Source: Pohlia nutans
Lineage: Eukaryota > Streptophyta > Bryopsida > Bryales > Mniaceae
DNA: 64,000 bases
Assembly: GCA_022496805.1 (NCBI GenBank)
Contig: CM040103.1
Coordinates: 5,474,001 to 5,538,000, forward strand
Direction of reading: 5' to 3'
Below, one piece after another: positions 33,446-44,943 of the stretch. Position numbers and translations under genes: made by a program. The stretch's first letter is position 1. Every line of letters begins with the position of its first letter. The notes below the pieces were generated by a model. That model was not told the origin of the DNA. It made no database searches and worked only from the letters and a program-made list of their open reading frames with translations.

Positions 33446-33827
33446 CCTTCACGATTTTTGCATGAATAATTTCTACAAGTGGCAAAGTTTTGGGGAGTCA
33501 ATGTTAATTAGGTGCCATGTGGTGTATCAATTAATGCTAACCCAAAAAATCTCCTGTAAACCCACTTACTAAGCTATAGTCAACACCTGTTGAAGTGATG
33601 GGCCACTGTGCGAAGACTTCTGGTCGCCACTGTACTCTTGGACTACGAGACAAACGTAGAAACAGGAGCGGGAAATAGAAACATGAGCGGGAGTGCGGAA
33701 CTCCATAGACATTAGCGACTTCGAAGCAACATCCAGAGAACGGGTTGGAGAACTGGGTGGATCATCAACAACCACAGAAAGCTCCATGACAGGTTAAGAA
33801 ATGGTATGCTGAGGAGCAACAATCGAT

Positions 33828-33899
33828 CGCAACATTGCCACAGTTGCATCGGCATCGATTCATCGCAACATCGCCACAATTGCATCGGCATCGTTTCAT
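33828..33899. repeat. 36-bp tandem duplication
   Basis: CGCAACATTGCCACAGTTGC... at 33828 is repeated with three changes at 33864 (period 36). It lies just upstream of the recombinase start codon. Confidence 0.9.
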
Positions 33900-36655
33900 C
33901 CAACATAATTCATCGGCAGAAGTTATGTAAAAGATTAAAGAGCACAAAGCGCAAAAACGGAGGGAGAAATCAGTGTAGGTGTAAATTATGCCAGAGGACA
34001 AAAAGGAGAAGCAGATACAAAACAGAGGCAATATATTAACGTCAAATCCTCGTCTGAGTGGAGAGCTTGCATTAAACTCGACAGTCATGTACCTGAAAAA
34101 GCGGGGGTAAAAGCGACACAGAAATGCAGCGGGCAGGTGGGCGAAGCGAGATCTAGAGAAGCAAACAAGGGACGTTTGCAAGCGTAAGCGGAGATCAACA
34201 ACAAGCGCCAAGAATTGCAGCAACAACACAGCACACAACAACGGACAACGAGAGCACGGAGCTCAAGAACCGAGAGAGACGATGCAACAGCAGGAAGGAG
34301 GATGGCTGACGATGCTTCTGACGATACTTCCAGAGATAGCCTGACTGTCGATCAAGCCTTCTTAAACCTTCTCGAATCCTAGCATTGACGATTCTGATCC
34401 AATGATGATATCCAACGGTGGTCTTTCGCAGGCGTACGGGAAAGAAATACGTGGAAAGAAATCGAAAATTATAGGAAGGGCTTAATACAGCATTTTACAT
34501 CAGCATGCGTGCATAATAGGGAATTATGCACTCATTCTGATGCAAAATGCTATACATTAGATTCACATTGAAGTTCAAAGGTCAATGTTAAGATCCTAAA
34601 TAAATAAATTTGGACCAAAAGAGAGGACAAATAGAGAGAGAGAATTAAATTGTAATAGTTTATCATCCTAAGTCCCTTGAATTTATAAAATATATGGTGA
34701 GTGAAACTATGCCTCTTTGTCAATTTTATTGTGATCATTAAGAGATGTGATTTCAATTTCATTTTTAAAAGAAATTATATTTAATTGAAATATTGACATA
34801 ACAACATTGTTTACAAGGAAAAAATTTGTAGTTAATGAAATCTTATATATAGGTCTACCCATGGAAATGTTTGAATTGGCATGGTATTAGAATCTTATTT
34901 TCGAGATGGACATGCGTGGTTTAGTTCCTTCAAAATTAAAACCAATGATGAATCCATATTGAATATAGATTTTTGGAAAGTAGATTAATATTGAATTTCA
35001 AGTTTTAACTTTAATGTCCAATCTATATCCCGAGCATCTTGAATGCACACACATGACCACATGTGAGACTAAATTCAAGAATATTTTGACCAATATCTGC
35101 CTATCAAGTGGTTAGAGCCCAATTTTTTAAAAGGGATAGTTTTGTGAGGAATTTCTTCAAATTTCCCAAGAACAAAAGAAAAACAACCGGAAAAAAAAAA
35201 AAACAAACAAACAAACAAACAGCTAGCCGCATAGTCTTTGTTTTAGTATTTGTCTTAAAATATTTTACTATTATGGCTTGTTTATCTTGCTCATTCATGG
35301 AACTCTTTGAAAAGAGAGCAATTTTGTAGTCTCTCCGAAAATGGGAAGGGACAATAAAAATATAGTTGGTTGTCTCCTAGAGTAAAAGGGTGTAATTTAT
35401 ATTTTTTGGCACAAATAAAGGGTGACATTTACTGAAGAAAAATAACACAAATACAACCAGGACTGAGCGAGTTCCGGCCAAGAGACATAGAACAATGCAA
35501 AGAAGGGGAGTCATATTAGGTATATTAGGTAACTTAGGGGTATCGTATCAACACATTTGGATCATTAAAAATGGTCTTAAAAGGTAGTAAGAATCTTTTT
35601 GGCATGTAAGGAAATGAAAAGATCAATTAGATTGGTTTACAAAGAATATGCGGCACCTGTCAAACTCCTACCTAATGTATGTAGCTACTTAGCAATCTAG
35701 CTAGCAAGCTATTGACCACGAAGCCTTATCAAATTTTGATGAGGCCAATCTTGTAGTCTCTAATTCCTCAGTTATCGATTGTTGAAATGACGACTTCGAC
35801 GTCATGATGATTGTTGTCCAAAACACTTTCCAATTTCACCTTCTACCCTTCAAACTCTTTTATTCTTGCATCTATTGTCCGTTCAATGTTGATTCAGAAA
35901 CCTTGGACTACATGTAGAAACCTTCTCGAGAAATAATTTTGGGATGACCATCTTCATTGTCGGGACAACATCACGTTGTGCAAATACCACATATTACTTG
36001 TACTCTGAAAAAATTAACAAAATAAAATGAAGTCACTGCTAAATGAAATGTTGTAGTTGCTGAAGATTACCCATAATACGCTACAATCACAAATGGTTTT
36101 AAGTCCTTGTAATGGTGGAGTCCTCTCCTCTCCAAACCCACAACTCATGACTACAAGTTTAATTTGCGTTAAAAGGCACTTCATTAAAATCTAGAATTTC
36201 CTTGAAAAAAAAAAGACAACGATACATAAGTTAGTCATGGATTTGGGGTCACAATGTCATTGTGGGTACATTGTGTCTATAGTTTTTCAATTAATTAATT
36301 AGTTCAAGGTAGGTGCTACAAAGGTCCATGTGGCAACTTGTGGGCACAACCACGTGTAAAATACTAAAAACAAATGGCATTTTTGGTCCCCCACATTCAT
36401 ACGAGATATTTTTCTTGTTTTCTCATTTGGGAGGATCTAGGTGCTTTGTTTGAAAATTAAAATCCTATATTTATAAAGTGTGCAACTCCAAGTTAGTCAA
36501 GGACAACCCACCATCTTCGAAAACATGGGCAAACTTTTGTTGTTTCTTTTTTAATCTTCTAGTACGAGTGTGGCAATTGGTTAGCACAATTGTCAATTCA
36601 AGAGGTGAAGTGTGCAGAACTACAGATGCTCTAAATTTAGTAATTTCATTCAACT
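33900..36655. other. Upstream flank of the recombinase gene and gene-free region
   Basis: 33900-34440 has mixed composition and may be promoter or 5' UTR of the recombinase. 34440-36655 is AT-rich, with an A13 run followed by (CAAA)n near 35192-35220. No gene recognised. Confidence 0.4.
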
Positions 36656-37032
36656 AACTACACCAAAATCACTATATATTATGGGTGGGTGAATGGCGTG
36701 GGTACATTCATCCATTTGGACAAATTCCCATCCACTTTAACCCCTAAATGATCATATCGTCCTAGGGGACCTCATGTTCTTTTCAATAGGTTTGAGTAGA
36801 TTCTATGTAGATTTTCTTTTGTTCAAATTCATTCATTTATTATTAAAAATATGTAACATTCTTCTCTCATTCCACCGATATAAAATTTGGTCTCATTTCA
36901 ATTATATTTTTTGCAATATAATCGTTTAAATCTATCACTTTAAAACCAATAATCCTTGGTCCTTGAAGAGTTATTTGTGAAGCCTCTCGTAAATAGCGTG
37001 GGCCACAGTATATGGGGATTTTCGGTGTAGTG
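36656..37032. mobile_element. CACTA-like MITE holding a nested TTAA MITE
   Basis: The left end reads CTACACCAAAATCACTATAT and the right end, reversed, CACTACACCGAAAATCCCC. TAA is found outside both ends (36655-36657 and 37033-37035). The left end has lost one or two bases. The interior is mostly a later TTAA MITE insertion (36741-36970); without it the element is ~140 bp. Confidence 0.72.
36741..36970. mobile_element. Short TTAA MITE nested in a CACTA-like MITE
   Basis: 230 bp after TTAA 36737-36740. The left end is CCCCTAAATGATCATATCG and the right end CCTTGGTCCTTGAAGAG, followed by TTAT (mutated TTAA). The core blocks TATAAAATTTGGTCTCATTT and TGCAATATAATCGTTTAAAT match the family. Confidence 0.78.
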
Positions 37033-37035
37033 TAA

Positions 37036-38013
37036 TGAGAGGCCTACAGTATTGAATGTGTCACATGGTACACACACACAGCCCATGGGCTATCACTAAC
37101 TGCTTGTCCCTAAATTAATTCAGAGTAAACTAATTAAGCCAGTTCTCGATTCCTGATCCAACACAATCATAGAATCATTCTCAGTAGTAGTCCCCCCAAT
37201 GGCATCATTCTGGATTTCTGGTCTGGAAGATCACTACCAAATTAGTAAATTGGATTAGTGGGTTGTCACCGTGATTAGGCTCCAATTAATACTCCCTGCC
37301 AGACCATGATCAAGCATTCCTGCCCATGATGAATGAATTTAATACTCATGGGAAGCCCCTTTTTTTCTCCAATTTTAAACCTAAGATTTGCAGAATCTCT
37401 ACAGGTGAACTGAGCTACAATGATCTGATCTTCATGGTGATTAATGATAATTCAGAGTAGTAGGTGGACGTAAGTTAATCATCTTTCATGAGAATTTTTC
37501 AGAATTGGGTAAATGTTTTGCCTTTCAGTTGGAATGACGGCCGCTTTCTATTAACTTAGACAACGGAGGGGGAAACTGAAAGCAAGTCAGAGCATAAGGT
37601 ACCCGCCGTAGCTTCCTAGCAGCTTGAGCCTAATAATTAATTAAAGTGCAGACTAATAGTTGTGTCAAAAAAAATTAGTCAAAGAGTCACGAAAAGTAAC
37701 TAAATACATATTAAAATTGGGCAGTAATATAAATATATTTATGCTAGAATCAATGGCCTTTTAATATGTTTGATTATTAGAAAATAATATTTTGGGCAGA
37801 AGTTTCTTAATAATTTAGGCACCCTTTTAATTATTTATTTTCTGACCAAGTTGCTAGGAAGCTACTATATGTGCACCCATAATCATCATTAGAGCATACT
37901 GTTACCAAGGTTGTAATAAAAATTAAATAATAAATTAGGAAATTGTTTTGTCGATTTTTTTATTGAGGTGGAAAAATGAGGTTTGGAGAAATATGCCATG
38001 TTAAAATAGAATA

Positions 38014-38052
<39 letters not shown>

Positions 38053-41000
38053 CAAGCATGGATTGAACCAACTAAGATGTGGGTATGGTATTGAACGTAC
38101 ACTATTTTTATTAGGGATTCTTGGCAAATGAGAAGCTTTCAATGCTTTTTAGCATGCATTATTTGGACATTGTATGAATAAATTATGAATTTTCCAAATA
38201 TTACCTACAAGTGTACACAAATTTCATCCTAAACTCTTACATGCACTCATGTTGTGATTGTGTATATCTTGTGTAATCAACATCCAAATTTTAGTGTTGC
38301 TTTTGGGTCCAAATGTAAGAGTTACAATTTGAAACATGGTACATTGTAGGTATGTAAAACAAATATATTTAGCATGATATAATTATTTAAAGACAAAAAA
38401 ATTATATCATGTGTGACCTTTTTTTATTGCAATATGATATAATTATTTTGTGTTCAAATGCCACGTGTCATTTCTACATTTGTTGAGAATATCACCTAAA
38501 ATCTATATCCCAACATTAGTAAAAATGAAACACATGAAACAAAGTACCCTTTATAATATAAGCAAACTGGAATCTCATTCTTGAATAAGGAAAGTAGGGA
38601 GGATGGGATTGAGTTTTCTCTTGCTTTGCTTTCGCAAATGACTTGTTGCAAGCACCAAATTAAGTGAAAACATATCTTTTAAAACCTTCGTCCTCTATTT
38701 CTTCCACAAGATGATAGGCTGTTTTATGGACTTTAGTTATCCCTTAAACAACAATGCAAGCCCTACGGGCTTTATTATATTTTGGGAGAATCTTGCTTAT
38801 AACTTCTACTCCGTTGCACCAAATGGGGTTTTTAAAATGCCAAACCCATCACCTTAGAAAAATCTATACTTCTTTAGAATAAAGCCAAAGTAAATTAAAA
38901 ACAAAATCATGCTTAAAATGGAATTTAAAAAGATTTAGGGTGTGGTATCAGGAAAGCATATGTCGTTTAAGGGTTATACTCAACTTCTAAGCACTACTCC
39001 CTCAAAATGCTCCTTGATCTGTAAATGACCTTCACTACGTATTTAGAAGAATTCCAAAAATTGTGAAAATGAACTTTCTTGAAGTAAAGCATGATTAAAA
39101 ATAAAATAAATATGAGCTTCGTTACGTCACTTCAATTGTATGATCTTCAAACTTACTTTGAATATGATTAGTAAACCAAAATCCAACCATTGAAAGTATG
39201 CCATTAGTGAGATTATACCATACAAAGTTGGTTGATTTGATTTTTTTCTTCTTGCATGAGGAAAAAGTTTTTTTGAGATGATTGAAATTGGTACTTCAAA
39301 CCTCAATTTTGAGAGAATTAATATTTTATTTTGATTACATATGAGATGAACTACATTAGTGCAAAATTAGCTTAAATTTTTGAAGTTTTTTTACAATTTT
39401 TGAGATGGTTCTCAATCTTCAACACTCTACGTATCAAATTTTGTTTCATGGGATTCCAATAAATAAATAATTTAAAAACAAATTAAAAACAGTTGATTAC
39501 ATATATTATAAAAAATTAATGATTTTAGTTTAATTGATCTATATTCACATGAACATTTTTGAATCATCCTAGTTTTATTAATGAAATGAATCTCAGGAAG
39601 AAATTTGTTTAGGTGCAGTCAGATTGAAATAATATGTGAAGTTCTTTCATGGACTCAATTTTCATGACTTTCACATTAAAAATACATGATGTACAGTACA
39701 GTACATTACATACTGATAGAACATTTTTAATGTTGGGTTTGAATTGATCAATTCTATGTGGGAGTTATAGGAGTTAATTGTAAAGGGAACTGGTCTTTTG
39801 CCCTCCTTTTTTCATGGAAAAAGAAAATCTAACCTGTATTTGAGTGTAGCCACAGAGTAATCATGTGAAATAAACCCAAGATTTGAGTGTTTTATGGAGG
39901 TGTCAATTGCCACAAATGGCACTAATCTCCCCAAAAAAACACGACGAGTGTTGATCGTCATTTCACTCTGGCACAAGTCCTACAATCCTAAATAAAACCG
40001 CATTGCTTTAAGGGTCAGAGTTTATTCTTTTTAAAATCAAAATAAAGAATGGTGCAGGGTAGGAAGCCACCTTGCAACCATGAACTTGTGACTTGACTTG
40101 GCATCTAGTAAAAGCCAGTACAAAGTTAGTGTTTTGGAATTCTTAACGGCTGAATTGAATTTATCCTGATTTTTATTTCTGGTCTACGGTGAAACCCTAC
40201 CAATGGCATCGGCAATCCTATGATTTTCAATTTAGAGGTTACAAACCGAGGGTTTGGAGTACTTTGCAGATAACTCAATTGACAATTTTTTCATTTTTCC
40301 AACTTGTACCTTCTCTACATCATCCATGCGGGCATAGCTTAATCCTTTATAGCCTAAACTATTTTCTAAGGGCAAATGCATGGTAGAGGGTACCAACTTA
40401 TGGATAAAAATTATGCTAAGATTTAGTACACCTTAGTGTGTTTTGTTTGCATTGTGCATTTTTATTAAAAACATTAGTTTTCAAACCAAATTTTAAAATG
40501 CTTACCATTGGAACAATGAAAAATAAAATGAACTACATGAGTACACAACAACTAATATATATCCACCGTGTAATCAAATTTTAGTTTGTCAAAACTAATT
40601 TATTATAAAGTTTTGAAATTTCAAAACTTCTATTTTACTAACATTTAAACCAATTTCTATTCAAACTTTGATTATAAAGTTCATCATAAGTCAAACCTTG
40701 AAAATGTTATTCGAAAAAACACCCAAAAAGAAAGATATCAAGAAATAAATTTAAAATAAATAAATTGGCTACAAATACACAATAATTTTGTTTAAATATT
40801 TAATTTTTTGTAAAAATATTGATATCTTTGGAATGTTTATTTTTACGTGTTTGAATATATGAAAACTTTATAGCTCAATATTACATTAAATATGCTATCT
40901 TTCACAAAATTTGTTTGAAATTGGAGTGCACTTGTAGTGCTATTAAGGAATCTGATGTATCTACGAGGATATAATAAACATTTTATGAAAAATTTGGTGT

Positions 41001-42070
41001 TGATAACACAAGATCAACAGTTTTATACCACCTTAAATTTATTTTATATTTATACTAAAATTTTATATTTTTTTATGGTGTTTTGAAGTTTTGAATATTG
41101 CACCTTCTAGGGCAATGCAATGGGAAAAATGGTGCACCCTACCATGCATACACCCTCAAACACAAGCCAATTCTTTAGGAATTATTCAGTTTTTGGTAGA
41201 ATAATATAAAATTAATAGTAAAATTATGTTCTGCACTTGATTATTTTCAGTTTGGTGAAATATACCCAAAAAACCAACCAAAGATCCAATAGTGCATTAC
41301 TCAAATTATAACAAGTATTTGGAAATATACAATGAGAATAGACTAGAGGATGAACTCGTATTTTATTATCCTTTGAATCAATATTAAACCTTCATAGCTT
41401 TCTAAAACACTTATAGCGCATAATAACTATTTGTTTCCACTTTTTCAAAGATTTTCAAAGTTGAGACATAAGGTTTCTATATAGTTTCAGTGTTATTTTT
41501 ATACGCTCCTTAGTTCATGCATACATTCAACCAAGTCTAAAATCAAACACCAGGTTTCGAAGCAATGGCAACATACAAGTATCTTTATTCTAAAATAAAA
41601 AGTTGTTTAAAAACATAAAGAAATAGACAACCGTAAATGGTGACATACTGTGGTATATGGTGATTTTTGGTGTTTTGGAGGCTATGTATGATGGTATTTG
41701 GAGGCCTTCCTAAACTTCAATTGTAATACCTTTTTTTTCAAAAGATATAGATTAAAACCATAGAAATCCATCTTTCAAAACACAAACCCAAATCCTTTAT
41801 GTATTTTGTGCTATTACAATTCACACGTACAGTAAGAATAAGTGACCACTTAGATTTAGGGTCACATTCTCCTAGATGCAAACCTGCTTCCATTTGTGTT
41901 TATAATTTAATCTCCAAGATATTGGAATTTGGATTGAACCCTAGCCTTGTAGGAGTGTGTAGTTCTGTAATCATCTCATTACCCAGTGGGTGATGATGTG
42001 GGACCTTGAACAAACAAGTTACACTAGTAATAAAGTGACCTTTGAACATCATGCTCTGTTACCATATAAT
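37036..42070. other. Gene-free AT-rich intergenic region
   Basis: No protein-like frame was recognised. A (TA)n tract lies at 38010-38050. The remainder is low-complexity AT-rich sequence without recognised element ends. Confidence 0.45.
38010..38050. repeat. (TA)n microsatellite
   Basis: About twenty TA units with one TGTA interruption near the start. Confidence 0.95.
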
Positions 42071-42472
42071 AGAGAAATTCGCAAACTAAGAGGACCAGTG
42101 CTCCTCAGTTGAATCTCGCATCCCGTATATATTGAGATAACGGAATAGTCCTCACACAAGCTCAAGAGTGGTGTGCCGGTCTTAGATTGGAAGTTCACAA
42201 GGCTCTTGGGGGCCACGAGGTCCAAGTTTCAAACCTTGGCGGCCACTATCATTGAACCTTGTGGTGCATTAATGGGCGGGCCCCGGCGGCATACGCGGTG
42301 GCGCGCCTCGACTCGGGAGCAAACTCACTCACCCTACTTCACTTACCGGAAGTATAACTCATCCGGTTTTTATTTTTTGAAATATAACTCCTACTTTTAT
42401 TGTCTTGTGAGCCAGAATCTTTACTCACGCAGTACCGGAAGCCTGAGATTTTAGGACTTTACGAATTTCTCT
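42071..42472. mobile_element. 402-bp element with AGAGAAATTCG inverted ends
   Basis: AGAGAAATTCG(C)AAA on the left and (T)ACGAATTTCTCT on the right form ~15-bp inverted ends, with AAT outside both ends (42068-42070 and 42473-42475). The core (42160-42330) is GC-rich compared with its surroundings (GGGCGGGCCCCGGCGG). It includes a GTTTCAAACC string weakly like a pol III B box. No protein recognised. Superfamily unknown. Confidence 0.6.
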
Positions 42473-42749
42473 AATGATGCCCAAAGACCATTCATTCTAC
42501 TAGTGAAATTATTAATATTCACCGGCCCCAAAAAGGAGCCAAAGGTAGTTCATTTTAATCCTTGTATTTATTTCTTTGTACACTAATTTAGTTATTGCTT
42601 TCTATCAAAAATTAAAAATTAAAAAAACAATCTTAACGTGGATTCAACTTTTGTACTTGCTTTTGTATTATATTCACATTAGATTACCGTGAGCAAGATT
42701 TCGGCCAAACAATTCCAACAACAAAGATCTTTGGGTGCATACATGCATG

Positions 42750-43400
42750 GTTTGTATTATATAATAAACTAGGTTGGCCCATGCTTGGGTATGGCACAAT
42801 AATTCTAGCGGCATAACACTCATCACATATGTGTGCACTGGTACAAAACCAACTTTGTTTACGTTATTAGAAATGGATTTCTAAGAAAATATTAACGAAA
42901 TTTATCAATTTTTGTTGTTGTTAAAGAGCGTTGAAAAAACCATTCACAAAACCTTAACTAGAATGGTTTTTTTACTGTTTTAGATTTTCCCGTGCCAAAG
43001 TTCGATACAACAATTCTAGGAGCTAGGTTGGTTTGTGTTGGAATTTGGCACTTTGATTTTGGCAAGAAAATTGTCTTGGTGTGTGTGCTTATATAGTTTA
43101 CATTATATAATAGATTAGGTCAGTCCATGCCAGAGTTTGATACGATAATTCCAACAACGTAACCATTAAGACGTGCGTGCTTGCATAATCTATGATATAT
43201 AATAGACTAGGTTGACCCATGCCAAAATCCAACATAATAGTTTTAGGATTGGAGTTGTCCTCAAATATATGCACAATTTGCATTATACAATGGATCAACT
43301 AGGTTGGCTTATAGTGGTGGCACCCAATATAGCCGTTCTAACAATGGGTTTGTCATGGAGAGCGTACGTATGTGCATCATTTTCCGTTATATAATAGATG
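42750..43400. repeat. Diverged ~90-bp tandem units (decayed satellite-like array)
   Basis: A phrase ATTATATAATAGA(C/T)TAGGTTG(A/G)CCCATGCC or close variants recurs near 42757, 43103, 43193, 43282 and 43386 (spacing ~90-104 for the last four). Each is followed by ...CAACA/AACATAAT and a purine-rich stretch. Heavily diverged. Confidence 0.65.
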
Positions 43401-43884
43401 ATAAATGACATGTTGTAAAGAATATAAGAATTGTGAGGTCTAAAAGTCAAAATTTCAATGAAAATTTAAGATGACGACGACACCGTGTTTTATATGTGTT
43501 CACACTTATGAAAAAAAGATAATATGCATGTTTAGTGGTTATTGAGCTTTGTTGGTGGAAAGAATTTTGTGATTTGGGAGTGTGCATATTTGGTTTGTAA
43601 AAGTTGTGAGAATTTTGCATCTTATGAAGATGATGCATGTACCCATTTTGCAACAATAGCACCGAGATGAAATGATAGGTGGAAAAGAATTGTTCTATGG
43701 ATTATTGAATATTTTATGTCCCTTGCAGAGTTCTTATGATTTATTTTGCAATTTTCTTTTCAATTGGAATAAGTTCAAATATTCTACATGGATTTTCTAA
43801 ACTTTGCAACAAGATTATTTAAAGATTTGCTCATTTTTGTATGAGTAACTATATTCAATGCTTAAAGTGTTGCAGTTAGATATA

Positions 43885-44400
43885 GTTATGTTAAGTTTTG
43901 CAAAGATGCATTATAAATGCAACTAAGAGGGATACTATGAACTTGATGGATGAATAAAAGTTACACATAATGAACTTTAGATTCTATTCATACGGTTAAA
44001 TTTGCAATTATTATCATTGATGTTTTTCAATAAAATTTGAAACTTAAAATTCAAACTTATTTTGTAATTTAATTACGAATAAGAAATTGACAATTTGCAT
44101 ATGAAATTTGTTGTGGATGAGTTGAAATGTAATACTCTAAGTGTAGTGTCTTTTGAAGATTTTTAGGTTGCTTCATTTTATGAGTTTATTTTTTCAAGAG
44201 CATTTCTAAATTGATTTTTTTGATGAGTCACTGCAACATCAAATGAGGCATAAAAATTCATCCGTTCTAATTGGTTCAAACATGCACGAAGCTAACTTCC
44301 CATAAGATCTTTAGTAAAAAAATCCATACTACAAAAAGTATATGACGAACAAGAAAGTGAAGTTTGCTTTTGTACATCAAGCAAAAAATGCCTGGTTGAT
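43885..44400. mobile_element. Relic of the ~560-bp TTAA class
   Basis: Matches 55401-55961 in order (AAAGATGCATTATAAATGC, AGATTCTATTCATACGGTTA, AATGTAATACTCTAAGTGTA, TTTTTAGGTTGCTTCATTTT). Neither TTAA nor CCCCTAAA ends survive. Confidence 0.6.
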
Positions 44401-44617
44401 ATAGTTCTAAAGTTCATTCTATTAGGGATTAAAAAAAGGATTAATTATCTGAGATAGATGAAAAATAATGATTACCCATGTATATTGATTGTGATTGGTT
44501 TATGAACTATATAGAGACTAAAAACATGTAGGAGTTCAAAGGTGTGGAGGTGATAACGACTACTAGAAAGGTGAATTGAAGGGAGAAGGGTGCGGATGCT
44601 CTTAGACGACTCTCTAA

Positions 44618-44940
44618 GAGCATCCCCACTCCTACACGCCAGAGATGACTCGCTCAAATTATTCATTACCATTTGGAGGGCCCTTGCACTCACACTCCCC
44701 CACCCTTGGAGGGCCCTCACAGATCAAAAGTGCACATTAAACATTCAATGGACCAATCACAAGTAGAATGTGGGGATTTAGTCAACTAATTAGTGATTTA
44801 GTCAACTGAATAGTGATTTGGAGGGCCATTTCTTGACACGCTAGGAGGGAGGGCCCTGAGCCATTTTGGGAGGGCCCTGAGCACTTTTCATTTACTTCTT
44901 GACTGCCAGGGCCCTGGGAGGGCCTGCGGTGGAGCTGCTC
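44618..44940. mobile_element. MITE with GAGCATCCCCA-type ends, TAA flanks
   Basis: 323-bp element with ends GAGCATCCCCACTCCTACAC and GCCTGCGGTGGAGCTGCTC. TAA is on both sides (44615-44617 and 44941-44943). It is rich in GGGCCCT blocks. A right-end-like sequence (GGTGCGGATGCTCTTA, ~44590-44604) just upstream suggests another, partial copy. Related to 16808-17120. Confidence 0.8.
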
Positions 44941-44943
44941 TAA

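Larger units (their letters stand above)
31988..33632 (-). mobile_element. Complete Tc1-family (DD34E) transposon
   Basis: 1645-bp element flanked by TA on both sides (31986-31987 and 33633-33634). Read inward, the ends are CAGTGGCGACCAGAAGTC on the 33632 side and CAGTGGCAACCACAAATA on the 31988 side. About 19 of the first 26 positions match and most differences are transitions. Length, TA duplication and CAGTGGC ends fit Tc1. It contains one intact transposase (32295-33320). Removing the element with one TA restores a continuous frame of the recombinase gene across the junction (...VQE / Y / LFEKR...), which shows the insertion target. Confidence 0.95.
28196..33787 (-). pseudogene. Crypton-like (DUF3504-type) tyrosine recombinase gene, interrupted and decayed
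   Basis: Probable exons, 5' to 3': A/B 33787-33633 joined across a Tc1 insertion to 31985-31151; C 30997-30725; D 29367-29255; E 29151-28701; F 28687-28604; G 28516-28196. The N-terminus is long and acidic. Then WARKAFDKWRAFRGH, YNPNT/ISGMLRAIGRLIR and GIGRGVLKSDVVTFAEEAAM match the SAM-like N-terminal part of Crypton and DUF3504 recombinases. Exons D and E give FAWFCTKNFF, PFFLTAKSKLTKGDPIWF, PVGRNTLAGI, ITNKTGRNTS, TGHRDINSYKKYNR, i.e. KxxR (usually HxxR), the GHR box and the presumed nucleophile Y. The first catalytic Arg region (LRGG in relatives) reads FVCEGVELR and lacks it. Lesions: a frameshift at ~31320-31390; the exon C donor reads AG/ATAGAT (GT to AT); the exon E donor is non-GT; an in-frame TGA at 28427-28429; a Tc1 insertion; a 1.2-kb TTAA element in intron C/D. 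Exon joins after E are uncertain. Confidence 0.72.

Noticed and set aside
31988..33632. Fungal or animal contamination as the source of the Tc1 element
   Set aside because: Both TA flanks continue into one plant-locus reading frame and the surroundings carry the same MITE families as the plant genes.
42173..42454. 93-codon frame in the GC-rich element core
   Set aside because: No recognised domain and bounded by transposon ends; better explained as the element core.
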